Assembly (NCBI RefSeq): GCF_002019855.1
Contig: NZ_CM007717.1
Span: forward strand, 1,182,452 to 1,246,451
Source: Streptomyces antibioticus
GTDB lineage: Bacteria; Actinomycetota; Actinomycetes; Streptomycetales; Streptomycetaceae
Length of the DNA: 64,000 nt
Direction: 5' to 3'
Part shown: piece by piece, positions 34,029-43,118 of the stretch
How positions within the stretch are numbered: position 1 is the stretch's first letter
Layout: each line of letters begins with the position of its first letter
Made by a program: the position numbers and the translations under genes
Notes under the pieces: generated by a model
What the model was told of the DNA's origin: nothing
Databases searched by the model: none
What the model saw: the letters and a program-made list of their open reading frames with translations, nothing else

Positions 34029-34832
34029 TCAATGTGCAGCCAAGAGGAGCGCGCCCATGGTGAGCACTGTCAGGACGGCAGCCGCCATGTGGCGGTGTGA
34101 GAGCGGCTCCCGCGACCGCTGGGCCAGGGCGAGCCTCACGCCGACCACCGCGATCCGGAGTATCACGCCTGCCACGAGAGCCAGCACCACGGGGATCACC
34201 ACGTCAGGCAACGGGCGTACGGCGGTGACGAACATCCCCACCGTCGGGCTCACACACGCGACCGTCAGCCAGGGAAGCAGGCGCTGCCGACTGGCTCGCA
34301 GCATCGAAGCCAGCGCCAGCCCGTCACTGGCGGAGCCCACGGCGAGAGTCAGCAGGACCGGCAGGGAGAAGGCAAGCGCAAGGGCCGAGCCCTCGACCAG
34401 GCGATGCGTGGCCAGGGCCGCAGCCGCTCCCATCCCGACCGAGAAGACCCCTGCGGCATCCTTCAACTCGGGGCCACTGTCCGGCATGTACGCGCCGGCC
34501 GCCCGTACGGCCTGCCCTCCCCCACATCCACAGCCGTGGCGGGTGAAGAGCGCCATCGCCCCGTAGCCCGCGGACGCCGTGATGGCCGGCACCCAGGCCG
34601 ACAGCCCCGCGTCCACGGTCTGGTGCCAGGCTTCCGGCAGCAGATCCACCACGCAGGTCGCCAGCATCATGCCCGAAGCGATCAGTATGACGAGGCCTGC
34701 CCGTGCCGAACTGCGCTGAGCCAATGACGCCCCCGCCACGGTGGCCGCAGCCATGACTACGGCCGAGACCCAGGCCGCACCGCCAAGAAACCCGAATCCC
34801 GCGACGACTCCGGGAAGCCGAACTGATTCCAT
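34029..34832 (-). CDS. ZIP-like metal transporter
   Basis: A 267-aa protein with about seven helices. THRLVEGSALALAF is the ZIP metal-site signature (HxxxE), and SGMMLATCVVDLLPEAWHQT contains another conserved DLLPEA. A Cys/His loop (RHGCGCGGGQ) sits between helices. ZIP proteins import divalent metals or act as exporters in some bacteria. ATG at 34832. Single gene; no regulator adjacent. Confidence 0.82.
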   Translation of the reverse strand: MESVRLPGVVAGFGFLGGAAWVSAVVMAAATVAGASLAQRSSARAGLVILIASGMMLATCVVDLLPEAWHQTVDAGLSAWVPAITASAGYGAMALFTRHGCGCGGGQAVRAAGAYMPDSGPELKDAAGVFSVGMGAAAALATHRLVEGSALALAFSLPVLLTLAVGSASDGLALASMLRASRQRLLPWLTVACVSPTVGMFVTAVRPLPDVVIPVVLALVAGVILRIAVVGVRLALAQRSREPLSHRHMAAAVLTVLTMGALLLAAH

Positions 34833-34939
34833 GGCGGATGTCACCGCACCCTTCAGCGCTCCCTGCGGACATGTGGAATTTAACCCGTCTGCTGGCGGTT
34901 TCGACGCAAAGGCGACGACGCGCGGGGACTGCTGCAGGA

Positions 34940-36199
34940 TCAGTTGCGCGGGTGCGTCTCGTACATGCGTACCGCGACGAGGAGGCCGGAGGCCGCGGTG
35001 AGGGCGGCGATGGCCCAGATGGCGGGCGTGAGTCCGTAGGCGTCGGCGAGGACTCCGGCCAGCAGTGCACCGACGGCGAAGCCGCCGTCGCGCCACAGCC
35101 GGTAGACGCCCACGGCGCGGGCGCGCCAGGCGGGGTGGGCGACGTCGCCGATGACGGCGAGGAGGGTCGGGTAGACGAGGGCCGTGCCGATGCCTAGGAG
35201 GATCTGCGCGGTGGCCCAGACGCCGAAGGTGGTTCCGGCGGCGACGAGGCCGATGGCGGCGGCCTGGAGCAGCATGCCCGTGGTGATGAGGTGTTTGCGG
35301 CCGATGTGGTCGGACCACCAGCCCGTGAGCATCTGGCCCGCGCCCCACACCGCCGGGTAGAGGGCGGCGAGGATGCCGATCTGCGCGATGGACAGCCCGT
35401 GGGCGGCGAACAGGAGGGGGAAGATGCCCCAGGCGAGCGCGTCGTTGAGGTTGTTGACCATGCCTGCCTGGCTGGCGGCCGAGAGGGCTTTGTCGCGGAA
35501 GCTGGTGAGGCGGGCGACCTGACCGGTGGTCAACTGCCCGTCCCGGTCACCGCCCGCGGGGGCCCGGTGGCGGACGGCTTCGAAGCGGGCGTGGTCGCGG
35601 GTCTCGCGTACGGCGAAGGTGGACAGGCCAAGAGCCAGGACGGCGTAGGCAGCGCCGAGCAGGAAGGGCGCCGGCCGGAGCCCCGCGTGTTCGGCGATGG
35701 CGCCGGTGGCCATGGCGGTGGCGGCGACGGCGACGTAGCCGGCGGCCTCGTTGAAGCCCATGGCCAGGCCGCGCCGTTCCGGTCCGACCAGGTCGATCTT
35801 CATGATGACGGTGGTGGACCAGGTCAGGCCCTGGTTGATGCCGAGCAGGATGTTGGCGGCGATGATCCAGCCCCAGGACGGGCCCCAGGCCAGCATCGCG
35901 GGCACGGGGAGCGCGATCAGCCATCCGGCGATCAGTACGGGTTTGCGGCCGAAGCGGTCCGACCAGGTCCCGGCGAAGAAGTTGGTGACGGCTTTCGTCG
36001 CGCCGAAGGCGAGGATGTACGTGAGTCCGAGCGTGGCGGTGGACAGGTGGAAGACGTCCTCGGCGAGGAGCGGGAGGACGGTGCGTTCCTGGCCGAGCAT
36101 GCCGCCGACCAGGGCGTTGACGGCGACGAGCAGGCTGAACTGGGCGAGGTTGGCGCGCAGTCCAAGGCGTATGCCTGAGTTGGTCTCGCTGGTGGTCAC
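34940..36199 (-). CDS. MFS transporter of sulfur module
   Basis: A 419-aa, 12-helix major facilitator. Motif A is GTWSDRFGRKPVLIAGW, with a second GWWSDHIGRKHLI in the C half. GTG at 36199 overlaps the stop of the MBL-rhodanese gene (GTGA), so the two are coupled. Its place next to persulfide-handling enzymes suggests transport of a sulfur compound, but nothing in the sequence proves the substrate. Confidence 0.88.
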   Translation of the reverse strand: MTTSETNSGIRLGLRANLAQFSLLVAVNALVGGMLGQERTVLPLLAEDVFHLSTATLGLTYILAFGATKAVTNFFAGTWSDRFGRKPVLIAGWLIALPVPAMLAWGPSWGWIIAANILLGINQGLTWSTTVIMKIDLVGPERRGLAMGFNEAAGYVAVAATAMATGAIAEHAGLRPAPFLLGAAYAVLALGLSTFAVRETRDHARFEAVRHRAPAGGDRDGQLTTGQVARLTSFRDKALSAASQAGMVNNLNDALAWGIFPLLFAAHGLSIAQIGILAALYPAVWGAGQMLTGWWSDHIGRKHLITTGMLLQAAAIGLVAAGTTFGVWATAQILLGIGTALVYPTLLAVIGDVAHPAWRARAVGVYRLWRDGGFAVGALLAGVLADAYGLTPAIWAIAALTAASGLLVAVRMYETHPRN

Positions 36200-37560
36200 G
36201 CGCCTTCCTCCAGGGCTCGGCCGGTGGCCTTGGCCCAGTCGGCGGGGCCGCCGTCGAGGACGGCGAGGTCCTGGTGTCCGGCGCGCTGGAGGAGGCTGGC
36301 GGCGGTCATGGCGCGTTCCCCGTGACCGCAGGCGACCACGGCTCCCTCGGGGGCGTCGCCGGAACGCATGTTGAGGTCTCCGAGTTCGATGTGGACCGCG
36401 CCCGGGATGTGTCCGTCGATGTGCTCGGCCCGTTGCCGGACGTCGAGTACGGGGCGCTCGGCGATGCGGTCGGCGGGGAGCAGCTCGATGCTCTGCTGCC
36501 GACCTCCGTCGGCCGTCCAGGTGTCCATACCGCCGTCGAGGTGGCCGGCCAGCCGCTCGTACCCGATCTTCAGCGCCTGCCAGGTGAGTTCGGAGAGGTC
36601 CTGGTCGGGGGCGGCGACGAAGACAATCGGGGTGTCGTCGGGCAGCAGCCAGCCCAGCCAGGTGGCGAACTGGTCGCGCAGCGGAATGGAGATGGCTCCC
36701 GGGATGTGGCCCTGGGCGAAATCGACCACGCTTCGTACATCGACGAGGTGAGCCCCCTCGCCGAGAAGAGAGCGGACCTGGGCAGGTGATAGCGCGGCGA
36801 GCGCGGGAGCGGCGGTGAGGACCGCGGGCCCGCGCCGGTTCGCCTCCCCGAGCCGGTCGAAGTAGGCGGGGTAGGAGCCAAGGCTTCCCAGCAGCTGCGC
36901 GACGAAGGCGTCCTCGTTCGGCGCGGCGAGCAGCGGGTTGGCCCGTCGCTGGTCACCGATGGTGGTGGTGCGTTCGGCGCCGGGCGGGGCGGAGCAGAAG
37001 GAGCCCGCGCCGTGCGTCGGCCACACCTCGGTGGTGTCGGGCAGCTCGGCCAGCCGCCTGAGCGAGTGGTACTGGGCTCGGGCCAACTCCTCGGCTCGGT
37101 CGGCGCCGAGCAGGTCGGTACGTGCGGCCGAGCCGACGATGAGCGAGCCGCCGGTGAACACGCCCAGTTCGCGGGTGCCGTCCAGGAGCAGGAAGGAGAG
37201 GTGTTCGTCGGTGTGGCCGGGGGTGGCCAGCGCGCGCAGGGTCAGGCCGCCGAGATCGGTCTCGTCGCCGTCGGCGAGCGGGGTGTGCGGGAAGGCGCGG
37301 TCCCCCGCGGCGGAGGCCAGTACGGTCGCGCCGTCGTCGGCCGCCAGCTGCACCGCCCCGGACAGGAAGTCGGCGTGCAGGTGCGTATCTGCGGCGTACG
37401 CGACGGTCAGGCCGCGCCGGTCGGCTGCCGCGCGCAGGGCCCGCAGATCCCGGCTCGCGTCCACGGCCAGGGCCCGGCCGTCACCGAGGTCGACGAGGTA
37501 GGCACTGTTGCCCAGACCTTTGTCGACCAGCGATATCAGATGATCGTCGACGAAGCCCAT
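36196..37560 (-). CDS. MBL-fold hydrolase with two rhodanese domains (persulfide dioxygenase-like)
   Basis: A 454-aa protein. The N-terminal metallo-beta-lactamase fold carries THLHADFLSG and TPGHTDEHLSFLL, as in ETHE1-type persulfide dioxygenases. Two rhodanese domains follow. In the first the catalytic Cys loop reads VAAPDQD and lacks Cys. The second has VVACGHGERA with Cys. The layout resembles CstB. ATG 37560 after GGAGG. Divergent from the ArsR-rhodanese gene, it probably oxidises or transfers sulfane sulfur. Confidence 0.88.
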   Translation of the reverse strand: MGFVDDHLISLVDKGLGNSAYLVDLGDGRALAVDASRDLRALRAAADRRGLTVAYAADTHLHADFLSGAVQLAADDGATVLASAAGDRAFPHTPLADGDETDLGGLTLRALATPGHTDEHLSFLLLDGTRELGVFTGGSLIVGSAARTDLLGADRAEELARAQYHSLRRLAELPDTTEVWPTHGAGSFCSAPPGAERTTTIGDQRRANPLLAAPNEDAFVAQLLGSLGSYPAYFDRLGEANRRGPAVLTAAPALAALSPAQVRSLLGEGAHLVDVRSVVDFAQGHIPGAISIPLRDQFATWLGWLLPDDTPIVFVAAPDQDLSELTWQALKIGYERLAGHLDGGMDTWTADGGRQQSIELLPADRIAERPVLDVRQRAEHIDGHIPGAVHIELGDLNMRSGDAPEGAVVACGHGERAMTAASLLQRAGHQDLAVLDGGPADWAKATGRALEEGA

Positions 37561-37610
37561 GAGGTCCTCCACATGTCACGGTAGGCGCCGAGTGGTCTCC
37601 GCACCCGCCC

Positions 37611-37631
37611 ATGGATACAATATTCCATGGA
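37611..37631. promoter_or_regulatory. ArsR-type dyad
   Basis: ATGGA-tacaatat-TCCAT followed by GA, giving an overlapping TCCATGGA. It lies between the two divergent sulfur genes and just before the ArsR-rhodanese start. Confidence 0.65.
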
Positions 37632-37646
37632 TCTATGGAGGATGCC

Positions 37647-38315
37647 ATGGGAGATGCCGCACGGAAGTCGGCGCTGTACGACGCCTTCGCTCACACCGGT
37701 AAGGCGCTGAGCAGCGGGAAACGTCTGGAACTGCTCGACCTGCTGGCCCAGGGTGAGCGGACGGTCGATGCTCTGGCGAAGGCCGCGGGGCTGAATCTGA
37801 CCACTGCATCGGCGCATCTGCAGACCCTCAAGCAGGCCGGACTGGTCGCCACCCGCCGTGAAGGGGTACGCATCCACTACCGCCTGGCCGGAGACGACGT
37901 CGCCGCCCTCTACGCGCTGCTGCGCAAGGTCGCCCAGACCCACCAGGCAGGCGTCGAGGCCGCGCGGACCGCCTACCTCGGCGACGACCAGCCGGAAGCG
38001 GTCGGACGCGAGGAGCTGCTCGCCCGCGCGAAGGCGGGCGAGGTAGTCGTACTGGATGTGCGACCCGCCGCGGAGTACGCGGCTGGCCACATCCCCGGCG
38101 CCCTCTCCATCCCGGTCGACGAGCTCGCCGACCGCATCGCCGAACTGCCGGCCGACACCGAGGTCGTCGCCTACTGCCGCGGCGAGTACTGCGTCATGGC
38201 CCACGACGCCGTACGGCTTCTGCGCGAGCGGGGCCGCAAGGCGGTGCGGTTGACCGACGGGATGCTGGAGTGGCGCCTGGCCGACCTGCCCGTGGACAGC
38301 GGGGCTGCCGCGTGA
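37647..38315 (+). CDS. ArsR-family regulator fused to rhodanese domain
   Basis: A 222-aa protein. Residues about 10-100 form a winged helix (FAHTGKALSSGKRLELLDLL, AGLNLTTASAHLQTLKQAGL). Residues about 115-220 form a rhodanese domain with VVLDVRPAAEYAAGHIPGAL and the active-site loop VAYCRGEYCVMA. The Cys in this loop could sense persulfides directly. ATG at 37647 follows GGAGG. It probably regulates the divergent MBL-MFS genes and itself. Confidence 0.9.
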   Translation: MGDAARKSALYDAFAHTGKALSSGKRLELLDLLAQGERTVDALAKAAGLNLTTASAHLQTLKQAGLVATRREGVRIHYRLAGDDVAALYALLRKVAQTHQAGVEAARTAYLGDDQPEAVGREELLARAKAGEVVVLDVRPAAEYAAGHIPGALSIPVDELADRIAELPADTEVVAYCRGEYCVMAHDAVRLLRERGRKAVRLTDGMLEWRLADLPVDSGAAA

Positions 38316-39475
38316 TCCCGGCCCATCCCGCCTTCGCCGACGGGCCGCTATACCTGGACTACAACGCCACGACCCCGGTCGATCCAAGGGTCGCCGAGGC
38401 GATGGAACCGTACTTGACACAGTGGTTCGGCAATCCCTCCAGCGGACACGTGTACGGCGCCGAGCCCAAGCAGGCACTCGAACGCGCCCGCCGACAGGTT
38501 GCCGCACTCATCGGCGCCCGCGCCGACGAGATCGTGTTCACCGGCTCCGGCTCGGAAGCCGACAACCTCGCGATCCGCGGTGCCGTACTCGCCGCCGAGA
38601 CCGACCGGCCCCACGTCATCACCCAGATCACCGAGCACCCCGCCGTCTTGGAGACATGCCGTGCCCTGGAACGCCTGCACGGCGCCGACGTGACGTGCCT
38701 GCCCGTCGACCACCACGGCCTCGTGGATCCGCAGGACCTGACGGCCGCGTTCACCCCCCGCACCGTGCTGGTCTCGGTGATGGCCGCGAACAACGAGACC
38801 GGCGCCCTCCAGCCGGTCTCCGAGCTGGCCCGCCTCACGCGCGCCCACGGCGCGCTGTTCCACTGCGATGCGGCCCAAGCCGCCGGCAAGATCCCGCTGG
38901 ACGTCATCGCGTCGGGCGTCGACCTCATGACCGTTGTCGGCCACAAGATGTACGCGCCGAAAGGCATCGCCGCCCTCTACGTCCGCACAGGAGTAGCCCT
39001 CGAGCCCCTCGTCTACGGCGGAGGCCAAGAGCGCGGCCTGCGCGCCGGCACCGAGAACGTCGCTCTTGCCACCGCATTGGGCGCAGCCGCCCAACTCGCT
39101 GCCGACGATCTCGCGGACGGCGACCATCACCGGATCCGAGAGTTGCGCGACCACCTGCACTCGCGGCTCGCCGCGGCCCTGCCGGGCCGCGTCCACGTCA
39201 ACGGTCCCGCCGAACCACGGCTGCCCAACACGCTCAACGTCAGCATCGGCGGCGTACGCGGCCACGAACTCCTCGCCGCAATCCCGGAGATCGCCGCCTC
39301 CACCGGCTCCGCCTGCCACAGCGGCGCCCACACCCCCTCCCCCGTACTGAGCGCGATGGGCCTCGACACCGACCGAAGCCTCGCCGCCCTCCGCCTTTCC
39401 CTGGGCCGCTGGAGCACCCCCGACGACATCAACCGCGCAGCGGACCTGCTGATCGCCGCTTCAGGGACCACCTGA
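38312..39475 (+). CDS. cysteine desulfurase (NifS/IscS type)
   Basis: A 387-aa class V aminotransferase. YLDYNATTPVDPRVAEAMEP, GSGSEADNLAIRGA, TEHPAVLETC, the PLP lysine in VVGHKMYAPKGIAALYVRTG, and GSACHSGAHTPSPVLSAMG with the sulfur-accepting Cys are all present. GTG start overlaps the ArsR-rhodanese stop (GTGA). It liberates sulfur from cysteine as enzyme-bound persulfide, which fits the persulfide-related neighbours. Confidence 0.93.
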   Translation: MIPAHPAFADGPLYLDYNATTPVDPRVAEAMEPYLTQWFGNPSSGHVYGAEPKQALERARRQVAALIGARADEIVFTGSGSEADNLAIRGAVLAAETDRPHVITQITEHPAVLETCRALERLHGADVTCLPVDHHGLVDPQDLTAAFTPRTVLVSVMAANNETGALQPVSELARLTRAHGALFHCDAAQAAGKIPLDVIASGVDLMTVVGHKMYAPKGIAALYVRTGVALEPLVYGGGQERGLRAGTENVALATALGAAAQLAADDLADGDHHRIRELRDHLHSRLAAALPGRVHVNGPAEPRLPNTLNVSIGGVRGHELLAAIPEIAASTGSACHSGAHTPSPVLSAMGLDTDRSLAALRLSLGRWSTPDDINRAADLLIAASGTT

Positions 39476-39563
39476 GCGCGCGGGCTGGACTCGATGGCTC
39501 CAAGTCCATGACACAAAGCCGCTCCAGCCTGATCTCCATCCCGACGCATCATGTCCTCCCGAC

Positions 39564-40781
39564 TCACGGGGCTGATGTCACGTCACTCCGTCCCCACACT
39601 GCGAGGCACGCGGCCACACCGGAGAGCACCGCAAGTAGCACGAAGAGCTGGGGGTAGCCGCCGAGGGGGCCGGCCAGGGCTGCGCCGGCCCAGGGGGCGA
39701 GGGCGGCGGCGATGTGGGCCGGGGCGCCGAGGAGTCCGGAGAGACGGCCGTAGTGGGTGGTGCCCCACCGGTCGGTGACTGCGGTGGCCTGCAGGAGGGT
39801 GAGGTTGCCGCGGACGACTCCTGCCAGGACTGCGAGGACGACCAGCAGGGGCAGCGGACCTGGGATGAGGGCGAGCGCGGCCGTGGTGGCGCCGCCGAGG
39901 GCGATGAGGGTGACCGTGCGGGCGGTGACCGAGGTACGGCCGGCCAGGCCCGCGTAGAGAGTGCGGCCGAGGGTCTGGCCGGCGCCGCCGAGTCCCAGAG
40001 CCCAGGCGGCTGTTGTGGCGTCGGCGCCGCGTTCGGTGAGGAGCGGGATCAGCCCGATGACGACGGCGTACATGGCGAAGCCGGAGAGGGTGAAGGCCGC
40101 CGCCAGGACTATGAAGGGGCGGGTCTTGGCTACTGGGGTGCGGTCGGTGGTGGGCGGGGCCGGAGGTGCCGGGGGCCAGGAGGCTCGAAGGGCCAGGGCG
40201 TGGGCCGGGATGGTGATCGCGGCCAGGATGAGGGCGAGGACGGCATAGGTCTGCCGCCAGCTGAGGTGCTCCGCGAGGATGGCGGTGAGCGGGGCGAAGA
40301 CCGTGGAGGCCAAGCCGCCCGCCAGGGTGACGACGGTCAGCGCCCGGACCCGGTCTGGTCCCCACCAGCGGGTGATCGCCGCGAAGGCGGGCAGATAGAA
40401 GGTGGCCGCCATCGCGGTTCCGGCCAGGATCCAGCCGAGGAAGAAGACGGGCAGGCTGGGGGCGGCGGCGATGGTCAGGACGGCGAGTACGCCGATGCCG
40501 GATCCGGCGGTCATCACCGCTCGGGGGCCTCGTCGGTCGAGTATCCGGCCGACAGGGATTCCGACCAGGGCGGAGACGAGCAGGGCCAGGGAGAACGCGC
40601 CTGTGGCCGCGTTGGCGGACCAGCCAGTGTCGGCCGTGAGGCGTGGGAGGAGCACCGGAAAGGCGTAGTAGACGATGCCCCAGCTGGTGATCTGCGTGGC
40701 GCACAGGGCGGGAAGTACGGCGCGTGGCCGTGACCGGACCCCCGTCCCGGTCACGGCCACGCCGGCCTTGGTGTTTGGCAC
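39564..40781 (-). CDS. MFS transporter (arsenic cluster)
   Basis: A 405-aa, 12-helix major facilitator of the monocarboxylate/CynX-like type: CATQITSWGIVYYAFPVLLP, RILDRRGPRAVMTAG, and WWGPDRVRALTVVTLAGGLA. GTG at 40781 lies 5 bp after the stop of the ArsO-like gene, so it is co-transcribed with that flavoprotein. A role in exporting an arsenical or an oxidised product is suggested by position only. Confidence 0.85.
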   Translation of the reverse strand: MPNTKAGVAVTGTGVRSRPRAVLPALCATQITSWGIVYYAFPVLLPRLTADTGWSANAATGAFSLALLVSALVGIPVGRILDRRGPRAVMTAGSGIGVLAVLTIAAAPSLPVFFLGWILAGTAMAATFYLPAFAAITRWWGPDRVRALTVVTLAGGLASTVFAPLTAILAEHLSWRQTYAVLALILAAITIPAHALALRASWPPAPPAPPTTDRTPVAKTRPFIVLAAAFTLSGFAMYAVVIGLIPLLTERGADATTAAWALGLGGAGQTLGRTLYAGLAGRTSVTARTVTLIALGGATTAALALIPGPLPLLVVLAVLAGVVRGNLTLLQATAVTDRWGTTHYGRLSGLLGAPAHIAAALAPWAGAALAGPLGGYPQLFVLLAVLSGVAACLAVWGRSDVTSAP

Positions 40782-40786
40782 GGTGG

Positions 40787-42148
40787 TCAGCAGCCACCGG
40801 AGGAGGCGGGGGCTCCGATGGTGAGGGTGGCCGGGGCTGCGCAGCAGCCGCCACCGGTCTCCTCGGCGGCCTCGGGCTGGTCGAAGAGGCCCGCGCCGCC
40901 GCACACGCCGGTCTCGGGAAGGGTGAGTTCGACGCGCTCGGCGGCCTCCCGGTCACCGGCGAGGGCGGCGGCGACGGAACGGACCTGCTCGTAGCCGGTC
41001 ATGGCCAGGAAGGTCGGCGCCCGGCCGTAGGACTTCATGCCAACCAGGTAGACGTCCTTCTCCGGGTGGGAGAGCTCGCCCGCGCCGTGGGGGTAGACCG
41101 TGCCACAGGAGTGCTGGTTGGGGTCGATCAGCGGCGCCAGCTCAACCGGGGCCTGGAGGCGCTCGTCGAGACCGAGGCGCAGCTCGTCGAGGAAGGTGAG
41201 GTCGGGGCGGAAGCCGGTGAGGACGATGACCTCGTCGACCGGGTCCAGGCGGCGGCCGTCCTCGCCGACGAGGACCAGGCGGCCGTCGGCGTTGCGCTCG
41301 ACGGCGTCGGTGCGGAAGCCGGTGACCGCGTCTGCGTATCCGCCGTCCACTGCGGCCTTGGCGGCGAGGCCGAGGGCGCCACGGGCGGGCAGCTGGTCGG
41401 ACGTGCCGCCACCAAAGGTGGAGCCGCTGATCCCGCGCCGCAGGATCCACGTCGCATGCGTCCCGGTACCGTCCTCCGCCTTGGCGAGGTCGGCGAGGTA
41501 GGCGAGCGCGGTGAAGGCGGAGGCGCCGGAGCCGATGACGGCGGTGCGCTTGCCGGCGTAGCGGGCCCGGACGGCCGGGTCCTTGAGGTCGGGGACGCGG
41601 TACGTGATGTGGTCGACCGCGCTCTTCTCGCCGAGCGCGTGCAGGCCGCTGCCGCCGGCCGGGCTGGGGGTGGACCAGGTTCCGGAGGCGTCGATGACGG
41701 CGCGGGCGAAGATCCTCTCCTGGCGGCCCTCGGGGCTGGTGAGGTGGACGACGAAGGGCTGGGTCTCGCGGTCGGCGTCGACGATGCGGTCGCGGCCGGT
41801 GCGCGAGACCCCGGTGACGGTGGCGTTGTAGCGGACGCGGTCGCCGAGGACGTCGGCCAGGGGCTGGAGGTAGAGCTCGGCCCAGTCGCCGCCGGACGGG
41901 TAGGTGGCACCGTCCGGCTTGACCCAGCCGGTGGGGGCGAGGAGCTTCTCGGCTGCCGGGTCGGTGACCTCGGACCAGGTGGAGAAGAGGCGTACGTGCG
42001 ACCAGTCACGCACCGCGGACGCGGCGACCGGTCCGGCCTCCAGGACCAGGGGCTCGATGTCTCGCTCGATGAGCCGGGCGGCCGCGGCGAGTCCGATCGG
42101 GCCGGCGCCGATCACGACGACGGGCAGGGTCTCGGTGGATGCGTTCAC
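40787..42148 (-). CDS. ArsO-like flavoprotein monooxygenase with Cys-rich tail
   Basis: A 453-aa FAD/NAD(P)H enzyme. VVVIGAGPIGLAAAARLIER binds FAD, TAVIGSGASAFTALAYLADL binds NAD(P), and VLTGFRPDLTFLDELRLG is the third signature. The last 40 residues carry GVCGGAGLF, GGGCCAAP and a terminal GGC, unusual soft-metal ligands. GTG start at 42148 after GGGAG. It is divergent from arsR. ArsO-type enzymes sit in arsenic operons and may oxidise organoarsenicals; exact chemistry is not established. Confidence 0.83.
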   Translation of the reverse strand: MNASTETLPVVVIGAGPIGLAAAARLIERDIEPLVLEAGPVAASAVRDWSHVRLFSTWSEVTDPAAEKLLAPTGWVKPDGATYPSGGDWAELYLQPLADVLGDRVRYNATVTGVSRTGRDRIVDADRETQPFVVHLTSPEGRQERIFARAVIDASGTWSTPSPAGGSGLHALGEKSAVDHITYRVPDLKDPAVRARYAGKRTAVIGSGASAFTALAYLADLAKAEDGTGTHATWILRRGISGSTFGGGTSDQLPARGALGLAAKAAVDGGYADAVTGFRTDAVERNADGRLVLVGEDGRRLDPVDEVIVLTGFRPDLTFLDELRLGLDERLQAPVELAPLIDPNQHSCGTVYPHGAGELSHPEKDVYLVGMKSYGRAPTFLAMTGYEQVRSVAAALAGDREAAERVELTLPETGVCGGAGLFDQPEAAEETGGGCCAAPATLTIGAPASSGGC

Positions 42149-42169
42149 GGCAGGCTCCCAGTTGATTCG

Positions 42170-42242
42170 ACGTCTGTCGATGTCTTAACGCCTCCAGAGT
42201 GGACCCTGGATCGACGTTCGTCAACATAGACATCCATCGAAA
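42170..42242. promoter_or_regulatory. divergent ArsR control region
   Basis: Two similar AT-containing segments, GACGTCTGTCGATGTC and ACATAGACATCCATCGA, lie near opposite ends, one before each divergent gene. They look like ArsR half-sites but are not perfect. Confidence 0.5.
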
Positions 42243-42262
42243 TTTCTCGGATGATGGGGGGC

Positions 42263-42625
42263 ATGACTACGAAGGTGTTGCCACTGCTGGAGCCGGAGGC
42301 CGTGGCGGCGTGCTGTCCGCCCCTGTCGGAGCGCCCACTGACGGCCGAGGAGGCCGAGCGGACCGCGGTCATGTTCAAGGCCCTGGGCGATCCGGTGCGC
42401 CTGCGCCTGTTCTCGCTGGTCGCCTCGCACGAGGGCGGCGAGGCTTGCGTGTGCGACATCTCCGACGTCGGCGTCTCCCAGCCGACGGTCTCCCACCACC
42501 TGAAGAAGCTGCGCGAGGCCGGGCTGCTGTCCTCTGAGCGGCGCGGCACTTGGGTGTACTACCGGGTCGAGCCCTCGGTGCTCGCCGCCATGGGGCAGCT
42601 GCTGACCCGCGCGGCCGCAGCATGA
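42263..42625 (+). CDS. arsR: ArsR arsenical-responsive repressor
   Basis: A 120-aa ArsR. FKALGDPVRLRLFSLVASHE, CVCDISDVGVSQPTVSHHLK and LREAGLLSSERRGTWVYYRV are typical. As(III) ligands are probably the CVC pair on the recognition-helix region plus the N-terminal Cys pair (AACCPPL). Start at ATG 42263, divergent from ArsO. Its stop overlaps arsN (ATGA). Confidence 0.92.
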   Translation: MTTKVLPLLEPEAVAACCPPLSERPLTAEEAERTAVMFKALGDPVRLRLFSLVASHEGGEACVCDISDVGVSQPTVSHHLKKLREAGLLSSERRGTWVYYRVEPSVLAAMGQLLTRAAAA

Positions 42626-43116
42626 GCATCACCATCGCACCGCTGGCCGAGGCACACGCGGATGAAGTCTTGGCGATCTACCAAGCGGGGATCGACGAGG
42701 GCAACGCCACTTTCGAGACCACCGCCCCCACCTGGCAGGTGTTCGAAGCGGGCAAGCTGCCGGAACACCGCTTCGCCGCCGTCGGCGAGGACGGCAAGGT
42801 CCTGGGCTGGATCGCGGCGAGCGCGGTCTCGGACCGATGCGCGTACGCGGGCGTGATCGAGCACTCCGTCTACGTCCACCCTGCCGCCCGTGGGCAAGGC
42901 GTCGCCATGCAGCTCCTCACCGCACTGATCGGCTCGACGGAGGCCGCGGGGATCTGGACGATCCAGTCCGGCATCTTCCCCGAGAACCGCGCAAGCCTCG
43001 CCCTCCACCAGCGAGCCGGCTTCCGAGTCATCGGCACCCGCGAGCGCATCGGCCGCCACCACGGCGCGTGGCGCGACGTGGTCCTGCTCGAGCGCCGCAG
43101 CCCACGGATCAGCTGA
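42622..43116 (+). CDS. ArsN-like GNAT acetyltransferase
   Basis: A 164-aa GNAT protein of the PAT/bar type: AIYQAGIDEGNATFETTAPT, HSVYVHPAARGQGVAMQLLT (CoA site), and FPENRASLALHQRAGFRVIG. In arsenic operons ArsN1-type enzymes acetylate organoarsenic compounds such as arsinothricin, and others acetylate phosphinothricin. It is coupled to arsR by an ATGA overlap, which supports the ArsN reading. Confidence 0.87.
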   Translation: MSITIAPLAEAHADEVLAIYQAGIDEGNATFETTAPTWQVFEAGKLPEHRFAAVGEDGKVLGWIAASAVSDRCAYAGVIEHSVYVHPAARGQGVAMQLLTALIGSTEAAGIWTIQSGIFPENRASLALHQRAGFRVIGTRERIGRHHGAWRDVVLLERRSPRIS

Positions 43117-43118
43117 CC

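Noticed and set aside
39564..40781. ArsJ organoarsenical exporter
   Set aside because: No linked GAPDH-type gene, which ArsJ needs; only a general MFS assignment is safe.
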